Counted from the first letter of the stretch, positions 16,086-24,669 are shown. The stretch is 27,246 nt of DNA from Raineya sp964654605 (GCA_964654605.1 CAZZLW010000008.1:1-27246); one strand, 5' to 3'. Notes: generated by a model from the letters alone, not told the origin. Translations and numbers: made by a program.

Positions 16086-16868
16086 TTATTTCCCTGTAAA
16101 TTTAGCCTCTCTTTTCTCTAAAAATGCCGTAGTACCTTCTTTGAAATCTTCGGTGCGAGTAGCTTTTTGGAAAGCATTGGCTTCTGCCTGATAACCCACT
16201 TCGTTGTAAGTACCTGCATTGGTAGCTGTAATGATAAGCTCTATCGCCGAAGGACTATTTTTGAGCATTTTTTGCAACAATTCTTTAGCTTTTTGCAAAA
16301 GGGCATTTTTATCAGGCAAAACATAATTTACTAAATGCCAATGCAGAGCCTCTTGTGCCGAAATCATTTCACCTGTAAGCATCATTTCAAGGGCTTTGGC
16401 TTTTCCAACAATCTGAGGCATACGTTGCGTACCTCCGTAGCCGGGCAAAATGCCCAATTTTACTTCGGGTAAGCCAAACTTGGCATTTTCGCTTGCCAAA
16501 CGAATATGGCAAGCCATTGCAATTTCGCACCCTCCCCCCAAAGCAAAGCCATTTACCGCCGCAATAACAGGCTTGGGGCAGTTTTCTATTGCCAAAAAGA
16601 TTTCCTGACCTGCTTCGGCAAATTTTCGGCTATTTACTTCGGTGAGTTGAGCAATTTCGCTTATATCGGCACCTGCCACAAAGGCTTTCTCGCCTGCCCC
16701 CGTCAGAATTACCCCTTTGATGTCCTCATCATCATAAATTGCTTGAAAAGCCTCTTTGAGTTCGTTCAAGGTTTCGGCATTGAGGGCATTGAGCTTACTT
16801 TCTCGGTTAATGGTAAGCGTAAGAATACCATTTTCCAGTACCCAAAGTAGATTGTTGAAAACTTTCAT
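16086..16868 (-). CDS. enoyl-CoA hydratase/isomerase family protein
   Basis: This 260-residue crotonase-fold enzyme most likely hydrates 2-trans-enoyl-CoA in beta-oxidation. Both catalytic glutamates are present: E115 in GGGCEIAMACH and E135 in FGLPEVKLGILPG. The oxyanion-hole segments FVAGADISE (about 63-71) and NGFALGGG are present as well. Length and start (ATG 16868) match the family. It follows the DinB-like gene by 19 bases and is probably cotranscribed with it. The substrate chain length cannot be told; a short-chain hydratase role is the default. Confidence 0.93.
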   Translation of the reverse strand: MKVFNNLLWVLENGILTLTINRESKLNALNAETLNELKEAFQAIYDDEDIKGVILTGAGEKAFVAGADISEIAQLTEVNSRKFAEAGQEIFLAIENCPKPVIAAVNGFALGGGCEIAMACHIRLASENAKFGLPEVKLGILPGYGGTQRMPQIVGKAKALEMMLTGEMISAQEALHWHLVNYVLPDKNALLQKAKELLQKMLKNSPSAIELIITATNAGTYNEVGYQAEANAFQKATRTEDFKEGTTAFLEKREAKFTGK

Positions 16869-16887
16869 TGCTTTTGTTTTTTAGAGC

Positions 16888-17406
16888 CTACAAATACTTG
16901 GTTTGAATTTGATGAGTATGGTGAATTTCGTGTCCTGCAATCATTGCCGCCAGTGCCCTTACCGAAGTAGGAAAATTATTGGCATTGCCTACTATGGCAA
17001 GCGTTTGGGAAGGTAAATGGGCAAAAAGCGAAATAGTGGCTTTTCTAACCGCTTCAAACTCGTCTAAAATACTTTGTAGAGAGCGATTTTGGGCTTGCGA
17101 GTTGCGAACATAGGCGTCTTGATCGAAGCCAGGTAAAGCCTGCAATTCGCCACGAGCAAAAGCCATAGCCCTGTACGAAAGTACCCTTTCAGAATCAACA
17201 ACGTGTAAAAGTACCTCCTTGATAGTCCATTTATCGGGTGCGTATGAAAAATTAGCCTTCTCCTCGCCAATTTGGCTGTAAAATTGCTTACAAAATTCTA
17301 AACGCTCTTGTAAAATGAAAAGAATATCATCACTTTTCAAGTGTTTCAGATATGTTTCGGCATAAGGCGGATATTCGCTGGCGGGTAATTGTGCTGTAAA
17401 ATTCAT
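16888..17406 (-). CDS. DinB-like (DUF664/DinB_2) metalloprotein
   Basis: This 172-residue four-helix protein is of the DinB/YfiT superfamily, many members of which are metal-dependent thiol S-transferases or hydrolases. The putative metal ligands are H68 in KEVLLHVVDSER and the histidines of GHEIHHTHQ (159-165), spaced as in the family. The start is ATG 17406; an upstream frame extension to 17487 runs through the likely promoter region. It is the first gene of the unit with the enoyl-CoA hydratase. The exact reaction is unknown. Despite the family name, it need not be part of an SOS response. Confidence 0.85.
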   Translation of the reverse strand: MNFTAQLPASEYPPYAETYLKHLKSDDILFILQERLEFCKQFYSQIGEEKANFSYAPDKWTIKEVLLHVVDSERVLSYRAMAFARGELQALPGFDQDAYVRNSQAQNRSLQSILDEFEAVRKATISLFAHLPSQTLAIVGNANNFPTSVRALAAMIAGHEIHHTHQIQTKYL

Positions 17407-17465
17407 AACAAACCGAATTTGGTGCGAAATACAAATTTTTTCAATGAAAAAAATTATTTTTGAGG

Positions 17466-17473
17466 CAAAGTTA
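17466..17473 (-). promoter_or_regulatory. -7 promoter element for the DinB-like gene
   Basis: On the minus strand this reads TAACTTTG, a full -7 match, about 60 bases before ATG 17406. A TTTG lies too close upstream (11 bases away) to be a normal -33 box. The opposite strand of this 120-base gap must also serve the divergent OmpA gene. Confidence 0.35.
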
Positions 17474-17526
17474 GAACTTTCGCACAAATTTCCTACATTT
17501 CAAGACTAAAAACAATAGCTCCAATT

Positions 17527-19503
17527 ATGAAATTTATTTTTTCGTTTGTGGGTTTTTGGTGGTGTTTGGTGGCTTATTCACAAAATATTCAATGGGCGAG
17601 TAAGATGATTGCTGTATCTTCTGAAAAAAAATCCACTTCGGGAAAGCAGTATAAAGCCGAACAAGCCCTTGGCAAACCCAATGTTTTGCCTGCTTTTCAG
17701 AATAGCCCTTGTGCTTGGTCGCCACAAGAAGCCAACAACAACAAAAAAGAAGAGTTCATTCACGTTGGTTTTACCAGCCCAATGAGCATCAAGCAGGTTT
17801 TGGTAGCAGAAAGTTTTAACGCAGGAGCTATTTCACAAATTTTTGCTTACGACGACACAGGCAAAGAACATCTGATTTACAAAAATCCGCAGGTTGCTCC
17901 CGCAGGCAAGGGCAGATTGTTCAGCTTGGCTGTTCCTCAAACACCTTACTCGGTAGCTTCTTTGAAAATCACCTTGCAAACAGGAAAAGTAACTGGCGAA
18001 AATCAAATTGATGCCATAGGCATTTCGGATAGTGATACCCCTGTGGAAATTCAGCCCAATTTAGGAAAAAATCAGGTGCAGTTCAATTCAGAGCCTTTGA
18101 GTGGTATCAATTCGCAATATTTGGAAGCTAATCCCGTAGTGTTGCCCAGTGGAAAAGGAATTTATTTTACTCGCCTCAATCACCCTGAAAACATCAAAGA
18201 CACTTTGGACGGCAAAATGGTCTATAAACAAGACATCTGGTTTGCTGAACTTGACGACAAGGGCAATGCCTCCAATCCTATCAATATCGGCGAGCCACTC
18301 AACAACCGCCAACACAACGCCGCTTTTACCATTGCCCCTGACGAAAGCTATATGCTTCTGAACAACAAATATCTGCCCGATGGCAGACTTGAAAAAGGGC
18401 TTTCTATTACCTACAAAACCCCCGAAGGCAAATGGGGAAAACCCGAAATTTTGGAAATTGAAGGCTTTGAAAGTAAAAGTGATTTTAACGAATACTCTTT
18501 AAGCCCCGATGGCAAAGTGCTAATCATTTCTACCGAAGCCACTAATACGCTGGGCGGCAATGATTTATATGTAGCTTTTCGGAAAGACAATAAAAGTTTT
18601 GGCAAACCCATTCATTTAGGCAACATCATCAACTCGGCGGCAGACGAAGCCACTCCCTATCTGGATACTGACGGCAAAACGCTTTACTTTTCCTCCAATG
18701 GTTTTTCGGGTTATGGTAGTTTTGATATTTTCGTAACTCAACGGCTTGATGACACTTGGCTAAACTGGAGCGAACCCGAAAATTTAGGAAATAAAATCAA
18801 TACCGAAGGAATGGATATTTACTTTGCCAAACAAGGCAATTTTGGCTACCATAGCTCACGTGGCGATATTTACCGAACCCGAATGGTAGAGCCTATGCTC
18901 GTGCTGAAAGGTAGAACCCTCAACGAAAAAACACAAGAACTCATTCCTGCTCGTGTCAGCCTTCATATTCAGGAAATCAATGATAGCCCCAAGCCACTGG
19001 AAAACCCCGAAGGCAAGTTCAATACAAGTCTGAAAATTGGTAAAAAGTATAAAATCAGTGCCGAATTGCAAGGTTTTTTCCCACAAGAAATTATCATTGA
19101 TGCCACCGCTATCAGCGAATATACCGAAATGGAAAAAGATATTTTTCTCAAACCTATGGAAAAAGATGCTACCTTACGCCTGAATAATATCTTTTTTGCC
19201 CAAGCCGAAGCGGTACTTATGCCCGAATCTTATCCCGAATTAGATGAACTTGCCGAAGTAATGAAGAAAAACCCCAAAATGCGGATACAATTAGAAGGGC
19301 ATACCGAAATTTATGGCAACAAAAAGGCTCTGAAAAAACTTTCTTTGGAACGCACTTTGGCTATCAGAGAGTATCTTGTCAAGAAAGGAATTTCCAAAAG
19401 TCGTATTCAGTGCATTGGCTATGGTGCAGAACGCCCCCTCTCTACCGAAGATACCGAACAAGCTCGCCGCCTCAACAGAAGAGTAGAGCTCAAAATTTTG
19501 TAA
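17527..19503 (+). CDS. OmpA-family envelope protein with discoidin-like, PD40 and carboxypeptidase-regulatory-like domains
   Basis: This 658-residue exported protein has a signal peptide ending near AYSQ (residue 19). Residues 22-175 resemble a galactose-binding/discoidin-like fold (WASKMIAVSSE, EQALGKPNV, EEFIHVGF). PD40 propeller motifs follow at about 190-460 (VLPSGKGIYF, LSPDGKVLIIS, DTDGKTLYFSSNG). A beta domain near 460-540 resembles carboxypeptidase-regulatory repeats. The OmpA C-terminal peptidoglycan-binding domain occupies about 550-658, ending GYGAERPLSTEDTEQARRLNRRVELKIL in family style. The usual GHTD is GHTE here, while LSLER keeps the arginine. The layout recalls the type 9 secretion protein PorE but lacks its TPR. 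It is probably an anchor linking an outer-membrane complex to the cell wall. Confidence 0.88.
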   Translation: MKFIFSFVGFWWCLVAYSQNIQWASKMIAVSSEKKSTSGKQYKAEQALGKPNVLPAFQNSPCAWSPQEANNNKKEEFIHVGFTSPMSIKQVLVAESFNAGAISQIFAYDDTGKEHLIYKNPQVAPAGKGRLFSLAVPQTPYSVASLKITLQTGKVTGENQIDAIGISDSDTPVEIQPNLGKNQVQFNSEPLSGINSQYLEANPVVLPSGKGIYFTRLNHPENIKDTLDGKMVYKQDIWFAELDDKGNASNPINIGEPLNNRQHNAAFTIAPDESYMLLNNKYLPDGRLEKGLSITYKTPEGKWGKPEILEIEGFESKSDFNEYSLSPDGKVLIISTEATNTLGGNDLYVAFRKDNKSFGKPIHLGNIINSAADEATPYLDTDGKTLYFSSNGFSGYGSFDIFVTQRLDDTWLNWSEPENLGNKINTEGMDIYFAKQGNFGYHSSRGDIYRTRMVEPMLVLKGRTLNEKTQELIPARVSLHIQEINDSPKPLENPEGKFNTSLKIGKKYKISAELQGFFPQEIIIDATAISEYTEMEKDIFLKPMEKDATLRLNNIFFAQAEAVLMPESYPELDELAEVMKKNPKMRIQLEGHTEIYGNKKALKKLSLERTLAIREYLVKKGISKSRIQCIGYGAERPLSTEDTEQARRLNRRVELKIL

Positions 19504-19517
19504 CAGAAAATAAACAA

Positions 19518-19553
19518 GCGGCAACATCATTTGCTCCGAAATGATATTGCCGC
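19518..19553. terminator. bidirectional hairpin between convergent genes
   Basis: GCGGCAA-C-ATCATTT (19518-19532) pairs with AAATGAT-A-TTGCCGC (19539-19553). This gives fourteen paired bases with one mismatch and a six-base loop. It begins 15 bases after the OmpA gene stop and faces the lipoprotein stop. No strong T run follows, so efficiency is uncertain. Confidence 0.6.
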
Positions 19554-19578
19554 CACTCTGGTATTTTGAAGGAATTGA

Positions 19579-19911
19579 TTACTTTTTTTCCGCTTGGGGC
19601 TTATTGCCGTCTTGTTGGGCAGGTGTTTTGGCGGTATCAGCAGGGGCAGGTGTGCCGTCTTGCAGATTAGCACCATTAGATACGCTGAAAAACTTTTCAC
19701 GAATAGCTTTGGTTCTTTTGGCGGCATTGGGGTCATCGGGGTACTGCTGACGCAACTGGCGAGCAGAATCTCCTTTTGCTCCATACACATAAATATCGCC
19801 TTCGCGTACATCTTTCACCTTTTTCAAATCAGAACTATTGTATTGGTCTAAATTACAAGCACTCAAAGCCAGCACAGCCAAAAGAGCAAATTTTTGTATC
19901 AAAGATTTCAT
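19579..19911 (-). CDS. small lipoprotein, function unknown
   Basis: This 110-residue precursor has a lipobox LSAC (residues 16-19) after a K-containing hydrophobic signal, so the mature protein starts at C19 and is lipid-anchored. The mature part is short and polar: GDIYVYGAKGDSARQLRQQYP, a predicted helix rich in K and R, then a disordered tail rich in P, A, D, Q and K. No enzyme motif is visible and I do not recognise the family. It has its own strong promoter, separate from the upstream glycosyltransferase, and ends at a hairpin shared with the convergent OmpA gene. Confidence 0.85.
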   Translation of the reverse strand: MKSLIQKFALLAVLALSACNLDQYNSSDLKKVKDVREGDIYVYGAKGDSARQLRQQYPDDPNAAKRTKAIREKFFSVSNGANLQDGTPAPADTAKTPAQQDGNKPQAEKK

Positions 19912-19939
19912 AAGGCAAAATTTTAGTTTTTTCGCAAGG

Positions 19940-19971
19940 CAAAACTATACTTTTTTTAATTTTGTTGCAAA
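19940..19971 (-). promoter_or_regulatory. Bacteroidota-type promoter for the lipoprotein gene
   Basis: On the minus strand, TTTG (19968-19971) is followed after 20 bases by TAGTTTTG (19940-19947), a full -33/-7 pair. Transcription would start near 19933, about 22 bases before ATG 19911. The -33 box lies within the hairpin that ends the glycosyltransferase gene. Confidence 0.6.
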
Positions 19972-19995
19972 AAAAATCAATTTTTTTCACGCAAC
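19964..19995 (-). terminator. probable terminator at the end of the glycosyltransferase gene
   Basis: GTTGC (19964-19968) can pair with GCAAC (19991-19995), and eight A/T pairs form inside (19970-19977 with 19980-19987). On the minus strand the T-rich arm follows the stop codon directly. The loop is very short, so some inner pairs must open. The call is moderate. Confidence 0.4.
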
Positions 19996-20957
19996 TTTCG
20001 CCCAAATTCCTGCAAAAAACCTATTCCATAGCTGGTAAGTTGAATAAAAACTGCCCAAACACTCATCAGAGCTATTTTGAAACTTTTGGTTTTTTGCAAA
20101 GCATCAAAAAATATAAGCAACTTGTAAAAAGCTAATACGATTAGCGAAAGCCAAGCCAATGGCTGATAAATAAGCATTTGAAAAGGAATAGAAAATAAAA
20201 ACAGCACAAAGACCGCAGGGAAAAAATGTACCAACTTGATTTCTTCGGGGTGAAAGCGACTAATATTGATACGCCCTCTGCCAAAAAAATGCAGTTGTTT
20301 GAAAAACTGCCTGAAAGAAGTTCTGCGTTTATGATACACAAAGGCATCGGGAATAAGCCCTACTCGGAAACCATTTTTTTCAATACGAATGCTAAATTCA
20401 ATATCCTCGCCCATACGCGTAATAATGTAGCCTCCTGTTTTTTCAAAAACTTGTCTTGAAATTCCCATATTAAAACTACGAGGGCGAAACCTCTCCGCCG
20501 ATTTTTTATTGCCACGTATGCCCCCTGTAGAAAAAAGCGAAGTCATTGCATAACTGATAGCCTTTTGCGTATCTGTAAAACTTTCGTGAGCCGTATCTGG
20601 TCCTCCATAAGCATCTAAATAGTTGTTTTGCAAGAATTCATACACTTTTTGTAAATAATTCGGTGGTACTATACAATCCGAATCAAACACAATAAAATAC
20701 TCTCCTTGGGCTTGCTGATAAGCAAAATTTCTCGTAAAACCCTGCCCTACATTTTCAGCTCTATCAAAATAACGAATAGGTAGTTTTTCTTTGAAACTTT
20801 CCACTATTTTATCCGACTTCTGTTTGGAGCCGTCTTCTACGACAATAATTTCCCAAGAAATTTTTTCTTTGTCAAAGGTTTGCTCGCTAAGCGACTGCAA
20901 AAGCTCGCTTAGTTCATCAGGACGATTATAGACAGGTATAATAATGGAAAAAAACAC
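19977..20957 (-). CDS. family 2 glycosyltransferase with C-terminal membrane segments
   Basis: This 326-residue inverting GT-A enzyme transfers sugar from a nucleotide donor, probably in surface polysaccharide or glycolipid assembly. The N-terminus FSIIIPVYNRPDELSELLQSL is typical. VVEDGS (39-44) contacts the nucleotide, FDSD (91-94) is the metal-binding DxD motif, and GED at 183-185 supplies the likely base. Two to three hydrophobic stretches at about 245-310 anchor it in the inner membrane. The start is GTG 20957, because no ATG fits the first beta-strand. It follows the M28 peptidase gene by 24 bases. Acceptor and sugar are unknown. Confidence 0.9.
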   Translation of the reverse strand: MFFSIIIPVYNRPDELSELLQSLSEQTFDKEKISWEIIVVEDGSKQKSDKIVESFKEKLPIRYFDRAENVGQGFTRNFAYQQAQGEYFIVFDSDCIVPPNYLQKVYEFLQNNYLDAYGGPDTAHESFTDTQKAISYAMTSLFSTGGIRGNKKSAERFRPRSFNMGISRQVFEKTGGYIITRMGEDIEFSIRIEKNGFRVGLIPDAFVYHKRRTSFRQFFKQLHFFGRGRINISRFHPEEIKLVHFFPAVFVLFLFSIPFQMLIYQPLAWLSLIVLAFYKLLIFFDALQKTKSFKIALMSVWAVFIQLTSYGIGFLQEFGRKLREKN

Positions 20958-20981
20958 GTTAGAAGCAAATTGTTTTGAACT

Positions 20982-22061
20982 TTACTTTTTTTCGGTTTTA
21001 TCTATACGCAGGCGTTGCTCACGATTAGCAATTTCCCAAGCTGTAAGGAATATGAGTTGCCCGATTTTTGACATTTTCGCATAACGGATTTTTTCGGGTG
21101 TATCGGTAGGTTGGTGGTAGTCGGCGTGTAAGCCACTGAAATAGAAAATAATAGGAATGTTCTTTTTGGCAAAATTGTAGTGGTCGGAACGATAGTAGAG
21201 CATTTCGGGGTGCAGGGGGTCGTTGTAGGTGTAGTCCAAGATGATTTTCGTGTATTTATCATTTACAGCTATTTGCAAGCTATCCAATTCTGTTGAGACC
21301 CTATCAGAACCTATCAGATATACATAATTTTCATTCTTTTTTTCCTCGTAGGTTTTATCAATTCTGCCAATCATATCTACATTCAAATCTACGATAGTTT
21401 TTTCCAAAGGGAACAAAGGCTCAAAATCTGCGTAATATTTTGAACCCAAAAGTCCTACTTCTTCTGCCGAAACAAGCAAAAACACTATGCTTCGGCGAGG
21501 CGAAAAACCTGCCTTTTGAGCAAGCATAAAGGCTTCTGCTATTTCTAAAATGGTAGAAGTACCAGAACCGTTATCATCTGCACCGAAATAAATTTTTCCA
21601 CCCTGCACGCCTTCGTGGTCGTAATGCCCCGAAATGATGATATATTCATCTTTTTTATCCGTTCCTTCAATCCAACCTACAACATTTTCTGTTTCGGCGA
21701 TAGGCAGTTTTTCACGATTATTTTCAGTAATGCTTCTGTGCAGGCTATAATACCAACCCGAAACCACAACTTTGAAAGGTTGTAAATAAGGATTTTTTTT
21801 GTTTTTCAGATTAGCAGGCTTCAAACCAATGCGTTTCATTTCTTGGGCAAGGTACAAAGCGGCTTTTTTTTGCCCTTTGGTGGCTGTTTTTCTGCCTTCC
21901 ATTTCCGCCGAAGCCAATTTGAAAAGATGTCTTTGCAAATCTTTCTCGGTAATAGTTTTAGAAAAATAAACTCCCGCCGTATCAGGAGCTATTTGTCCGC
22001 TACTTTGAGCCAAAAGTTGTATGGGTAAAAATACAAGCCAAAAGCCATAAAAAAATTTCAT
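20982..22061 (-). CDS. secreted M28-family zinc peptidase
   Basis: This 359-residue exported metallopeptidase of family M28 (aminopeptidase or glutaminyl-cyclase-like) has a signal peptide ending near LLAQ (residue 19). The two-zinc centre is complete: H146 in SGHYDHEG, bridging D162 in FGADDNGSGTS, the E200/E201 pair in SAEEVGLLG, D229 in LNVDMIGRID and H316 in ADYHQPTDT. The likely role is trimming peptides in the periplasm or outside the cell. The start is ATG 22061; a frame extension to 22100 would precede the signal peptide with polar residues. It is upstream of, and likely cotranscribed with, the glycosyltransferase, although the two functions show no obvious link. Confidence 0.92.
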   Translation of the reverse strand: MKFFYGFWLVFLPIQLLAQSSGQIAPDTAGVYFSKTITEKDLQRHLFKLASAEMEGRKTATKGQKKAALYLAQEMKRIGLKPANLKNKKNPYLQPFKVVVSGWYYSLHRSITENNREKLPIAETENVVGWIEGTDKKDEYIIISGHYDHEGVQGGKIYFGADDNGSGTSTILEIAEAFMLAQKAGFSPRRSIVFLLVSAEEVGLLGSKYYADFEPLFPLEKTIVDLNVDMIGRIDKTYEEKKNENYVYLIGSDRVSTELDSLQIAVNDKYTKIILDYTYNDPLHPEMLYYRSDHYNFAKKNIPIIFYFSGLHADYHQPTDTPEKIRYAKMSKIGQLIFLTAWEIANREQRLRIDKTEKK

Positions 22062-22135
22062 AACCCAAGTGAAAATGTTAATTTTGTGGCAAATTAACAA
22101 AAACTTTACAAAAAGCGAAAAAAAACTCCGCTGTA

Positions 22136-22166
22136 TTGTTTTCTTTGCAGATATTCTCTAACTTTG
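22136..22166 (+). promoter_or_regulatory. probable promoter for sdhC
   Basis: TAACTTTG (22159-22166) is a full -7 match. TTG at 22136-22138 stands 20 bases upstream as a minimal -33 box. The transcript would start near 22173, leaving a leader of about 60 bases before ATG 22235. If there is no later strong promoter, this site also drives the inserted ATPase pair and sdhA. Confidence 0.45.
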
Positions 22167-22234
22167 AACTTGCATTTGCATAAACATTTTTTCTACACAA
22201 ATAGTAATTAAACCAAAACAAAAACGTAAATCGT

Positions 22235-23047
22235 ATGGCAACCGCTACCACACAAAAAACAAACTGGCTTGTAGATATGCTTACAAGCACGCTGGGCAGA
22301 AAGCTCATTATGGCTCTTACAGGGCTATTTTTGATTTTATTTTTGGTGGTTCATCTTTTAGGCAACTTACAACTTCTCAAAGACGATGGCGGCGTTTCGT
22401 TCAACCGATATGCCGACTTTATGGGGCATAACCCACTTATTCAGACTATTTCTATTGGAAACTTCTTTTTCATAGCCTTACACATTGTAACCAGCATTAT
22501 TCTTACGCTTCGCAACCGAGCCGCAAGACCTGTACAATATGCTTATGTAAATATGGGCAAAAGTAGCTCTTGGGCTTCTCGGAATATGATGCTTTTAGGG
22601 ACGATTATCCTGATTTTTTTGGTAGTACATTTACAAGCATTTTGGGCTAAATCAAAATTTGGTGGGTTGGGCGAAACTACTCTTGATGGCAAAAGTGTAC
22701 ATAATCTTTATCAAGCTACGCAAATAGCTTTTAGCGAGTTGTGGATAGTGGTTTTGTATGTAGTTTCAATGATAGGGCTTTCTTTTCATCTTATTCACGG
22801 CTTTAAGAGTGCTTTTCAGACACTTGGTCTGAACCATAAAAAATATAATGCTCTTATTCACCACGTAGGAATAGCTTTTGCCGTATTTGTACCTGCGGCG
22901 TATGCCTGCATACCTGTACTAATGCACACCAAACAAGAAAATCTTTCACTTGTAGCATTAGGCGGCTGTTTGGTTTTAGCAGGTATTATTTCTACTATTA
23001 TCAAGCCTCGCAAAGAAAGAAAAATGAGCGAAGGTGGAGCAGGGTAA
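22235..23047 (+). CDS. sdhC: succinate dehydrogenase / fumarate reductase cytochrome b subunit
   Basis: This 270-residue membrane anchor of complex II is of the single-subunit, di-haem (type B) kind known from Wolinella and Bacillus. It passes electrons between the iron-sulfur subunit and menaquinone. At least five hydrophobic helices are present. Candidate haem ligands are H40 (LVVHLLGN), H83 (ALHIVTS), H132 (LVVHLQAF) and H185 or H188 (FHLIHGF), matching the four-histidine pattern of type B. The C-terminus carries a sixth hydrophobic stretch (LVALGGCLVLAGIISTII) and a basic tail, longer than I expect for the family. The next gene on the strand is not sdhA but an ATPase, 18 bases on. Confidence 0.93.
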   Translation: MATATTQKTNWLVDMLTSTLGRKLIMALTGLFLILFLVVHLLGNLQLLKDDGGVSFNRYADFMGHNPLIQTISIGNFFFIALHIVTSIILTLRNRAARPVQYAYVNMGKSSSWASRNMMLLGTIILIFLVVHLQAFWAKSKFGGLGETTLDGKSVHNLYQATQIAFSELWIVVLYVVSMIGLSFHLIHGFKSAFQTLGLNHKKYNALIHHVGIAFAVFVPAAYACIPVLMHTKQENLSLVALGGCLVLAGIISTIIKPRKERKMSEGGAG

Positions 23048-23065
23048 AATAGTATTTTTGTCAAG

Positions 23066-24223
23066 ATGCGAAAAATCAGTCTAAATAATTTTGGTCCTAT
23101 TCAAGAAGTTAAAGTAGAAATAGCTGATTTGACAATACTAATTGGCGAGCAAGCTAGTGGGAAAAGTATTTTTCTGCAACTCTTAAAGTTTTTATTTGAT
23201 AAAAACTACATCAGAAAAGTCTTGGAGCAGTATAATTATGAGTGGAAAAATGACTTGGACTATTTGTTTAGGCTGTATTTTGGAGAAGGAATGCAAAACC
23301 TTTGGCATAACGCTACAAAAGTTTTTATAGAAGGCAGTAAAGAGATTGGTAAAGATTTTTTCTTTCCCAAAAAGGGGGAAAAATACTCCGAAGTACCTGA
23401 AAAACTTTTTTACGTACCTGCTCAAAGAATTTTAGCAGTTGCAGATGGCAGACCTAAAACTTTTATGGAATTTGATGAAACTGTTCCTTTTGTATTAAGA
23501 TATTTTAGCGAATCTATCAGGTTAATGCTACAAAAGGAAATCATCAAAACCCCAGATTTGTTTCCAAGTAAGCAAAGACTAAAAAATATTTTGCGAGAAC
23601 AATTTGATAGCTCTATTTTTCATAATCATTCTGTAACTCTTGAAGAGAAATCGGGACAAAAAAAATTTAGAATGAAGTCTGCAAATACTTCTATTCCTTT
23701 TATGACTTGGAGTGCAGGACAAAAAGAGTTTATGCCACTGCTTTTAGCTTTTTATTGGCTTTGTCCGCCCTCCAAAAAAAGTAAAAAAGATAACATTGAG
23801 CTAGTCGTAATAGAAGAGCCCGAGATGGGCTTGCACCCCCAAGCCATTAAAGCTGTTATTTTACAAATTGTAGATTTACTCACAAGAGGGTATAAAGTTA
23901 TCATTTCTACCCATTCAGCTATGATTTTGGAGTTTGCTTGGGCTTTTCAAATGATAAAAAACACCCCAAAAGATAACAAAAGTAAAAATAATGCCATAAT
24001 AAGATTGTTTGATTTTACTAAAAATACACATACCCAGCAATTATTCAAAAACATAGAAAGTAAAGAGCTTAAAACTTTCTTTTTTGAACATACTCCTAAT
24101 GGCGTTGTTTCAAAAGATATTTCATCATTAGATGCTTACTCTGATGACATTGCTATTGCAGAATGGGGCAATTTGACTTCCTTTTCAAGCAAAGCAAGCG
24201 AAATTGTTGCTGAATTTTTATGA
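23066..24223 (+). CDS. AAA ATPase of the SMC/RecF/OLD-like (AAA_15/AAA_21) type
   Basis: This 385-residue soluble ABC-class ATPase has all nucleotide motifs: N-terminal strand KISLNNFGPI, Walker A GEQASGKS (27-34), signature SAGQKE (216-221), Walker B LVVIEEPEMGLHP (246-258, E250/E251) and H-switch STHS (281-284). Only about 180 residues separate Walker A from the signature, so there is no long coiled coil. The conserved segment FYVPAQR (115-121) recalls ATPases of defence modules such as PARIS, OLD or Septu. No nuclease domain is fused. Its stop overlaps the next gene as ATGA, which implies a complex or ATPase-effector pair. It lies between sdhC and sdhA and is AT-rich. I cannot name a known system. 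Confidence 0.88.
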   Translation: MRKISLNNFGPIQEVKVEIADLTILIGEQASGKSIFLQLLKFLFDKNYIRKVLEQYNYEWKNDLDYLFRLYFGEGMQNLWHNATKVFIEGSKEIGKDFFFPKKGEKYSEVPEKLFYVPAQRILAVADGRPKTFMEFDETVPFVLRYFSESIRLMLQKEIIKTPDLFPSKQRLKNILREQFDSSIFHNHSVTLEEKSGQKKFRMKSANTSIPFMTWSAGQKEFMPLLLAFYWLCPPSKKSKKDNIELVVIEEPEMGLHPQAIKAVILQIVDLLTRGYKVIISTHSAMILEFAWAFQMIKNTPKDNKSKNNAIIRLFDFTKNTHTQQLFKNIESKELKTFFFEHTPNGVVSKDISSLDAYSDDIAIAEWGNLTSFSSKASEIVAEFL

Positions 24224-24669
24224 AGGGAATAAACTTTAAAGATATTGTTCAAAAAATTGAAGTCCTAAAAAATTGCTACCAAAATGGGTTACAAGCTCTT
24301 GGGAATCATAGTGTTAGCATTCAAGTAGAAAACACACGACTATGCGAAGGAAGTATAGATTTGGATAATTGCCTGAAAGAAATATATCCTTCGGAAAATC
24401 GTTGGGACTATGTTGTAGGGTACGAAAATAAATCTTATTTCATAGAAGTTCACCCCGCCGATACAAGTGATGTAAAAGTTATTATCAAAAAAGCAGAGTG
24501 GTTGAAAAAATTATTAGACAATGAAGCTAAAAATCTAAAAGCGATAAGTCATCAAGTTTTTTATTGGATTGCAACCAGCGGCGTAAAATTGAAAGGTAAT
24601 AAATATCAAAAACAGCTTGCTCAAAGTAAAATTGTTATAGTAAAAGTCTTAAAATTGCCTGTAAGTTAA
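24220..24669 (+). CDS. small partner protein of the ATPase, possible PD-(D/E)XK-like fold
   Basis: This 149-residue cytoplasmic protein is coupled to the ATPase by a four-base overlap. I do not recognise a named family. A notable core is CEGSIDLD (42-49), then RWDYVVGY (61-68), then YFIEVHPAD (73-81), followed by KKAEWLKKLL (90-99). The order E43, D63, E76-x-H78 in strand-like settings resembles the E...D...ExK layout of PD-(D/E)XK nucleases, with H in place of the lysine; this is inference. A following helix and the strand IVIVKVLKL close the fold. No signal or membrane segment is visible. It could be a nuclease-like effector, an inactive scaffold or a sensor. The next gene, sdhA, starts 33 bases later. 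Confidence 0.75.
   Translation: MKGINFKDIVQKIEVLKNCYQNGLQALGNHSVSIQVENTRLCEGSIDLDNCLKEIYPSENRWDYVVGYENKSYFIEVHPADTSDVKVIIKKAEWLKKLLDNEAKNLKAISHQVFYWIATSGVKLKGNKYQKQLAQSKIVIVKVLKLPVS

Noticed and set aside
23053..23060. TATTTTTG, a full -7 match just before the ATPase gene
   Set aside because: It would place the transcription start on the ATG itself, and no -33 box is visible, so I do not call a promoter, although leaderless initiation is possible.
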